Below the pieces are notes generated by a model that saw only the letters and a program-made list of their open reading frames with translations, searched no databases and was not told where the DNA came from. Of a stretch of 64,000 nt of DNA, positions 57,676 through 64,000 are shown piece after piece. This stretch comes from Hanleya hanleyi. Lineage: Eukaryota; Mollusca; Polyplacophora; Lepidopleurida; Hanleyidae. Made by a program: the position numbers and the translations under genes. Positions within the stretch are counted from its first letter, which is position 1. The number at the start of each line of letters is the position of its first letter. Where the stretch lies: contig JAVTVY010019502.1 in the NCBI GenBank assembly GCA_036873755.1, positions 1 through 64,000 on the forward strand, given 5' to 3'.

Positions 57676-58613
57676 CCCTATCTGGCCTGGGCGATTTGCG
57701 ATGTACCGCAGCCCGGGGGAGGTGGCGGAAAGTGCCCCCCCTAAATATTTCCGCTATCTCTAAGGCTAGAGGGCTGAAACTTACCACACTATATCTTTGG
57801 GTCAAGCTCTACAAGAAAATGTAAAACAAATCCGAGATGGCCGCCATGATGACGTCACAGACGTCATTTTCTAAAAGAGCATTTTTGGGCGATTTTTGGT
57901 CAAAATCTTCGAATTTTTTTATTTTGTTTTTTCTTCGCAAAAACTGCATGATAAATTAGTAAATAATAATCTGATATGAAATAAAATAAGTTTTACCCAC
58001 TTTTCTATACAGAAAAGCAAAAATTTTGAAGAAATATGACGAAAACATCACTTTTTCTGGTACCCCACATGGCCACCATTTTGAATTTACCCATGATCCT
58101 CTGCTCGTGAGGTTATGCAAATAGGCTCAAAATGATAATAATGATAACCTATAACGTGACGAAGTTTCTGCTCTCCATTTTTTGGCGTTTCGGAGATATC
58201 ACATAAAGTTTGGTGGGGGGCATTTTGGCACCCCCTCCCCCAGGACTGGTAGGGTTGATGGGGGAAGGGAGGGAGCGAGAAAAATCAGGGGATGTTTTTT
58301 GGTGATGCTAAGACATATGGTTTCAGTAAAATGCATAGAATCGCGTTGAATCAATATGCTGAATTTTTGTGTAATTTTTGAAGAAATATGGCGAAAACAT
58401 CACTTCTGGTACCCCCATGTCCGCCATTTTGAATTCACCCATGATCCTCTGCTCGGGGGGTCATGTAAATAAGGTCAAAATGACCCCAATATGATAATCG
58501 GAGAAGTCGTGGAGTTTCAACTCTCAATCTTTTGTCGTTCCGAAGATACGAGCAAAAAACCAACAGGGGGGGGGGCGTAAAGTGCCCCCTCCCCCCCCCC
58601 AGGCCAGGTAGGG
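57676..58613. mobile_element. 938-bp piggyBac-like element with TTAA target duplication
   Basis: It begins CCCTATCTGGCCTGGG at 57676 and ends with the inverse, CCCAGGCCAGGTAGGG, at 58613 (one mismatch). TTAA flanks both sides (57672-57675 and 58614-58617). CCC tips with TTAA are the piggyBac signature. Inside, about 360 bp (GAAGAAATATGRCGAAAACA, CATGATCCTCTGCTCG) is directly duplicated; an additional terminus-like CCCCAGGACTGGTAGGGTT lies at about 58240-58257. No transposase. Non-autonomous. Confidence 0.8.
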
Positions 58614-58624
58614 TTAAAGTACAG

Positions 58625-59093
58625 GGGCGTCGGAAGCAAATTCAAAGTGGTACGGCCACTATCATATCACTTTAGGCGAGGGTCCAGGGGCCGCCGGAAG
58701 CTTAATCACAAGGTCGGGTACGGACCATGAAAGGTAGAATGCACCAAGAAACAACCTAGCGTGTATGACAAATTGGACAAATGAACAACGAATTCGTATG
58801 AAGAAAACTAATTTTTTGGTTCGTTGATAAAATAACGTGAACATCAAACGGCATCATGCATATGAACGTACATGTTACTTATTCACGGTCGGTGCTCAGA
58901 GCCGCTAACAAATTCACTGGCGCTCTGGACCGATCAAAGTCTTCTTCAACTTCAAAGTCTTCTTCTAAGCTATCAAAACTGCTTAGTTCGTTTGCTTTTC
59001 ATTTTGTGTTTATTTCTTTCTTTCTTCGTTTTTTCTTTCTTTCATATTTTTGTTTATTGCGCAAAAGTGGTACGGCCATGGCTTCCGACGCCC
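58625..59093. mobile_element. 469-bp element with GGGCGTCGGAAGC inverted termini
   Basis: GGGCGTCGGAAGC at 58625-58637 is inverted at 59081-59093. Just inside, AAAGTGGTACGGCCA occurs in direct orientation at 58644-58658 and 59064-59078. It starts seven bases after the TTAA of the preceding element. No target duplication was found. The left tip, if taken as CAGGGGCG, is hAT-like. A T-rich stretch near 59000-59055 keeps a frame open by composition. Confidence 0.55.
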
Positions 59094-59945
59094 TTTAGGT
59101 GAAAGGTTGTTCAATCCGGAACTAAGTCCCGACTGTTACGTTTTTGATTGCATGGCCTTTCCATTTCTTAAAACTTTAAGATATCCAACACTTTCGGTTC
59201 AGCCTTCATGTTTTATTTTTGAGACCTTCATAAGACTTTACAGACGGGCAACCTAGAAAATTGTCGAATTTACAAATGCAAAACGCTGCGTTCTGATAAT
59301 AGTAGGCCTTTTACCGCATCACATTTGTCATTCTCTCTGGAAAACTATAAAAAGTTTAGTGTAGTGTTTATTTATTTTTTTCTGCTCAAATTATTGGGGG
59401 GCTTCAGCCCCTGTAGCCCCTCCCCCGCTCCGCCGTGCCTGTTAGATACTCCGGCGGTAACTGTATCATATTATTATTGACTCCGGCGGTAGTCAGATCT
59501 CACTCCGCCGTATGTTGTATCACCACTTCCACACAGGTCATATTCACGAGTCTCAAAATCATCGAAATTCTTCTTTTTCACATATAAATATCATCTTGCC
59601 ATTAAAAGGCAACCTCGTTTTACATAACGATCGTAGGTATATTCTTGATTAATTAGATAAAATGCATATTTGATGTAGTTTTTCTAAGAACAGTTTCTAG
59701 ATTCGGCTTCTAATGGATGTAATTGTCTATTTAGAATTATCCCATTCTCAAAAACACGTCAGCTAGTTAAATAAACGTACCATCTAACGACTGAGACAAT
59801 GTGATATTGTTGATAGGGTACGGTTCTGACATATCAACGTAAAAATCAACAAGTTGTCCCACAATTTTTCACGCCCTTCCCTCCGGCGGAAGTTCACCCT
59901 CCGGCGGAAGTTGGAGCAGCCGTTTGGTATGCAGGGTGTGGACAG

Positions 59946-61320
59946 GCAGCCGGCCAATCGCTGCCATTGTCTCACACGTCTCAACTAATCGGCTTTGCGA
60001 TACTAACAGAGCCCGGTCGAGGTCAATTTGGTCACGCTATCAAAGAATGATGACATCTCTATCCAATCAAATCCTTCGTTATCCAATCCTATCCAATCAA
60101 ATCACTCGTCACAGGTCGAAAGACCCGGAATGACCTTTAAAATGAAACCAATATCTCTAACATTCTACCGCGGGAAATGGGATTTCGATAGCGTTGAAAA
60201 TGGTCAAAAAACGGCAAATTCTTCGCCGATTTTCTCAATTTTCACCACAAGGAAGGTACGTCTTCAATAAAATAAACTTGTTAAACGTTTATTGCATGAT
60301 TTACAATAAAATTTGAATGTATATTGTCGACTATTTCCTTGTCCAACGATGTGGACTACCGACAACCTCTCACTTGACGAACATTTTACTGTGCGGCGAT
60401 TTTTTTGCATGGTGGTGAATTGCAGCCGGTTTCGGCCGTTATGGGTATATATGATGCCGGCCGGTTTTGGCCGGTATAAGTACGAAAGGGTTAAAAGATA
60501 TATAAATTTCCTGAAGCGAGCATGTGCAGTAAAACATGTCAACTCACTGGTGCATTGCTGTATTTTTTATCCAAACAGTGAAACCCAGCTGCAGGTTCAT
60601 GTCTTATTTATGTTATATTGATTTTTAGTGGTCATTGTTTTATCCAGTGTCCTCTCAACATTGATTGGTGTAACACACAAGCTCACAATAAGATTCCCAT
60701 GATCAAAGATGAAGGAGCTTGTCCCAAGGCTCAGCTTTCTTGTCCAACCACTCAGACTATTCCAGCTGTTAGGCTGTTCAACTGAAAGGTTATCAGTAGT
60801 TAAGGCATATAGTGGAATTAGATACACCAACACTGTATTTCCTTTAGACAGGTTGTTTTTTGTATCATTCCATCATTCCGTTGCACTTTATATATATATA
60901 TATCTTTATTTCATGAGGGTAACTCTGTCAGTTGCAAAAACTGTTCTTCCCGGAGGCCCTCCAAAAAAAAATAAAAAAATATACAAGTATGTACAACATA
61001 TACAATCACGATTTTATTGACATAAAAAAAGTACATAATATTATGTGCTAGAGCATAGGGATTTTAGAAGTCTGGACTTGAAGGCATTGAGGTTATTGCC
61101 AAGGTAGTTCCACAGCATTTCTCCAGAAAAACTCAGGCTTTGTTTCAGATAGTTTGTTCTGGGTTTTGGGAGATACAGTTTGTTGTTTTCAGTTGATCTT
61201 AGAGTGTGTGCAGTAATTTCATTAACATATTTAAAGAGAGAGTTGAGGTATTAAAGGGGGACATAAGTGGTTGATGATTTTGAACATAAAAATAGCTTTC
61301 TGATATGTTATCCTTTCCTT
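59946..61320. other. Unannotated stretch
   Basis: No gene is recognised. Overlapping frames on both strands at 60264-60621 and 60597-61020 show no known product. At about 60425-60480 CCGGTTTCGGCC / CCGGCCGGTTTTGGCCGG motifs recur. A TA microsatellite lies at 60890-60902. A CTTCCCGGAGGCCCTCC-A-run at about 60945-60975 resembles the text near 63930-63965 and may be a short interspersed element end. Confidence 0.35.
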
Positions 61321-61324
61321 GTGA

Positions 61325-61725
61325 CATGAAACTTGGACAGTGGGTTGGTATGATTGAGAGGATGGCTGTGATTGTTTTTTGGCATCCTTTGTAATCAATA
61401 TGGCTGTCATGGCCGCTTAGTCCTTGACCCTAACCTAAGCTTGTGACTGCAAATAACTCAAAAATGGTTTGTCCGATTGACGACAATCTTGGACAATGGG
61501 ATGAGTGAGAGGATGGCTGGGATTGTTTTCTGGCAACCTACGTAATCCAATATGGTCACCATGGCCTTGACCTCCTATGCAGTCATGATACATAAGCTTA
61601 TGACTGCAATAACTCAAAAACAATTTTCATGATTGACATCAAAATTTGACAGTGAAGTCGTATGAGTGAGAGGATGGCTAGGGTTGATTTTTGGCAACCT
61701 GTGTAATCCAATATGGCTGCCATGC
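61325..61725 (+). repeat. Tandem repeat, about 155-bp unit, three copies
   Basis: GAGAGGATGGCTGTGATTGT, TTTTTGGCA, CTTTGTAATCAATATGGCTG and ACTGCAAATAACTCAAAAA recur at about 61355, 61508 and 61665. The last copy is partial. It resembles the CCGTC-type arrays elsewhere in style but no terminus was found. Confidence 0.65.
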
Positions 61726-62813
61726 TAATTAAGCATGTCAATTTGACCCATCTGTATAATAATAAATTTCTTTCAATTCTCAGATAATATATGTTTCAAA
61801 CACCCAATACTCAATCAAGTTCTAGGTTATGGATTGATACCAAACTATACCTTACTCATGGGGCAAGAAAGAATGGGGCGAGGGAGAATTCTTTCTGGTC
61901 AAAGGTCAAGATCACCATGGTTTGAACACCAGGAAATAGTTGAAAATAGATAGTTCCAGTGTTTTACCATCTCACAACTTGTGTATTGTATTAACACTGT
62001 TTTGTACACTGATTCCCTGAATACATACATACATTCACTTCATGTATACTTTGTCATAAGGGAAGAGATATTTCATAGAATCTGCTTGAATGTTGTGCAA
62101 GCGAATATTAAAGTTGAAATGGGAAATCTAGGTGTGCAAATCGCTACTTTCCATAAATCAGGGTGTGTACTTCCTATCTCTGCCATGCAAAATCTGACAG
62201 ATGTAGGGTGTGCAAATCTGAATCAATTAGAAAGGTGCATCGAATCTTGCCTTCTATCACCAAGGGATTATTAGCCTGTTTAATGTTTGTCCAGTACCTC
62301 ATGCTCTGTATGGGATATTGACCAGGAAGGATGGTGTGAAGACTGCCGCTTTATGGAGACCATTAATGTGGATTCTGGCTCATTAGAGCAGATTGGGCCC
62401 TTTTACTATCTACAAATACCAAACTCTTGTCATCAATAATACAACACTACCACTTTCAAGCTCAACAACATCACATCCCCTGAGGTTTGCTCCAGCTAAT
62501 GGGAAATATGATATCTTTGAATTTGTGACACTATCCCGGGATTTGAATGTCCAGTCAGCACTAATGATGTCTGAACCACCAGGGCACATTGATGACCTGA
62601 AACCAATCTGTATCCCATATATAAATTGTTCACTTGGTTGATCTTAAGGTTGCCCTGGTCAAAATATATCCATTCACACCATTCCTGATCAGATCTGTTC
62701 CTATTTACAATGAGTCAGATCTGTTCCTATTTACAATGAGTTGTGAATCACCTACCCCATTAAGATGAGTGGTGGATCCACGGCCTACTTCAGATGAGTG
62801 GTGGATGACCTAC
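61726..62813. other. Mostly unannotated; fragment of the 40200-type repeat
   Basis: At about 61815-61945, TATGGATTGATACCAAACTA and GGTCAAAGGTCAAGATCACC match the repeat at 40205-40290. A 26-bp tandem (GAGTCAGATCTGTTCCTATT) lies near 62690-62740. The frames 61981-62274 and 62393-62641 have no recognised product. Confidence 0.4.
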
Positions 62814-62817
62814 TTAA

Positions 62818-63601
62818 AGTGAACGTAAACCCTCAAGTAAAGTTTCCATCAAATAAAAGATCGTTGCAAACAGTGTGGGAAAATATTTATTGTAATTTTT
62901 TACGATTTTATTACACAGAGTAAACCACAAATAAAGCATATGGTATTCTATGGTGGTCTGTTGCAATCATATTTAGGTCCGGTGACGTCACACTGCCTTA
63001 ATACATATATTTCAAACTTTGTATGCATTTCTCAATGCTTGAGGGGCAAATCCGTCATGTAAGACACAAACAATAGGTGACTACATGTGGGGAACCATTC
63101 AACCAAGGAGTGAAAAGGGCCAAGTATATTGAATGCAAAGTGTTGCCCATTGAGGTTGTCTTAAATGACGGGTCTGCCGCTTGAGGTGTGTATACTTTGA
63201 GTTTCAACACAGACTCACTGTTCCAATATGCATGTTTCACCAAAATCTGGGAGATGGTAATTCATAAGAATCAAGTCAATTTGAATCTTGCATTTAATTT
63301 CCCAGATTTTGGTGAAAAATGCACATTGGAACAGTGAGTCTGTGATGAAACTCAAAGTATACACACCTCAAGCTTGAATCAAGCATTGGAAAGTGCATAC
63401 AAAGTTTGAAATATATGTATTAAGGTAGTGTGACGTCACTGGACCTGAATATGATTGCAACAGACCACCCTAGAATACCACGCTTTATTTGCAATTTACT
63501 ATGTGTAATAAAATCGTAAAAAATTACAATAAATATTTTCCCACACTGTTTGCAATGGTCTTTTATTTGATGGAAACTTTACTTGAGGGTTTACGATCAC
63601 T
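62818..63601. mobile_element. 784-bp foldback MITE with TTAA target duplication
   Basis: It starts AGTGAACGTAAACCCTCAAG at 62818; the reverse of the right end reads AGTGATCGTAAACCCTCAAG. TTAA flanks both sides (62814-62817 and 63602-63605). The arms pair at high identity for over 300 bp to a 47-bp apex (63253-63299). The left arm carries about 135-150 bp (about 63035-63184, bounded by GCTTGAGG on both sides) that the right arm lacks. Each arm holds a GTGACGTCAC palindrome. TTAA with A-starting termini is compatible with Kolobok-type or piggyBac-type MITEs; assignment is tentative. Confidence 0.85.
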
Positions 63602-63605
63602 TTAA

Positions 63606-64000
63606 GACAAGCAGTAGTTGTAAAATCCAGTGGTGGTCAAATCATTTATATAATAATTTCTCTGTATTCAGAAATGCTCTTTCCATTCAACTTCCGAAAT
63701 ATTCATGGAATGTTGCAATCATTTCCCCTGATCTACAGAAATCTTCATATTACATAAAACTATGGAAAGTGGACAGGGGAGATAACCACATTGAGCTGTA
63801 ATGTACTGGGAACTGTAGTGCAAATTCAAATCTACAGTTTAAATCTCCACAAACTTTTCTGCTTTATTTTCTTTATTTTTATTTAATGACTTTGAAATTG
63901 TCAGGGTAGGGCAAACGGGTGTGGTGCACCTATAAGTCGTGCCCTCCCGGATAACAAAAAAAAGACAATACAACAGTATACACATAAAAGAAAACAATTG
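63606..64000. other. Unannotated right edge
   Basis: An open frame (63583-63801) overlaps the foldback end and has no recognised product. CGTGCCCTCCCGGATAACAA near 63940 is followed by an A-rich run, suggesting the end of a small retroposon. Confidence 0.3.

Larger units (their letters stand above)
56211..59940. mobile_element. 3.73-kb element with 62-bp inverted termini and GACAG target duplication
   Basis: It starts CACACCCTGCATACCAAACG at 56211, and its 62-bp terminus (to 56272) is inverted at 59879-59940 with a single mismatch. GACAG flanks both ends (56206-56210 and 59941-59945). Each terminus includes two direct copies of AACTTCCGCCGGAGGG; related CCGCCGGAG motifs recur near 56618-56665 and 59445-59515. 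A 5-bp duplication and CAC at the tip are features of the Transib/RAG group, but the rest of the terminal heptamer does not match CACWRTG. No transposase was recognised; the interior is partly filled by two other small elements. Confidence 0.85.

Noticed and set aside
58856..59256. Ser/Phe-rich frames
   Set aside because: T-rich simple sequence within and beyond a small inverted-terminus element.

Overview
This window is nuclear DNA of an animal, most likely a marine invertebrate. It is AT-rich, gene-poor and dominated by transposable elements and tandem repeats. No bacterial-type operons, rRNA genes or intact tRNA genes are visible. Three things suggest a lophotrochozoan, perhaps a mollusc: a SINE tail with a CTCCGGGTA motif and an end like GTGTGACCGTGAACC, repeat families that open with ACCCCTCGGCC followed by GTCCGTCCGT runs, and many short foldback elements. 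This assignment is inference, and another marine phylum is possible.

Host genes are represented only by fragments. At the left edge (132-1215, +) three phase-compatible exons end in a stop, with poly(A) signals downstream; they are the 3' end of an unrecognised gene. At 41912-42090 (+) a well-bounded exon encodes a membrane-spanning segment followed by MCCGRIG, resembling the transmembrane exon of alpha/epsilon-sarcoglycan. A weaker last-exon candidate lies on the minus strand at 47451-47571.

Layout. 1.5-10.4 kb: small palindromes, dispersed repeats, the first copy of a segmental duplication carrying a 991-bp insertion with 5-bp target duplications, and a large foldback. 10.7-18.1 kb: arrays of about 160-bp repeats in elements with ACCCC(T) ends, the second duplication copy (with the insertion site empty), and degenerate 50-bp and 80-bp tandem repeats. 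19-23.6 kb: a 41-bp minisatellite split by a 2.25-kb element with inverted termini. 25.8-28.7 kb: a 45-bp minisatellite that keeps several frames open on both strands. 28.9-41.3 kb: more repeat elements, a reverse-transcriptase remnant, a SINE head, a nested element rich in nuclear-receptor-like half-sites, and a SINE tail. 44.35-51.4 kb: a 7-kb element with inverted termini and TTA target duplications, carrying nested elements. 51.8-55.7 kb: ACCTCA-type repeats interrupted by a Penelope-like retroelement with a 16-bp target duplication, a GIY-YIG endonuclease ORF on the plus strand, and a complete hammerhead ribozyme motif on the minus strand. 56.2-59.9 kb: a 3.73-kb element with 62-bp termini and GACAG target duplications, containing a piggyBac-like element. 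62.8-63.6 kb: a long TTAA-flanked foldback.

The window therefore reads as intronic or intergenic DNA shaped by several waves of nested insertion. The most notable items are the ribozyme-bearing Penelope-like insertion, the large terminal-inverted-repeat elements without recognisable transposases, the duplication with its empty site, and the repeat-borne nuclear-receptor motifs.
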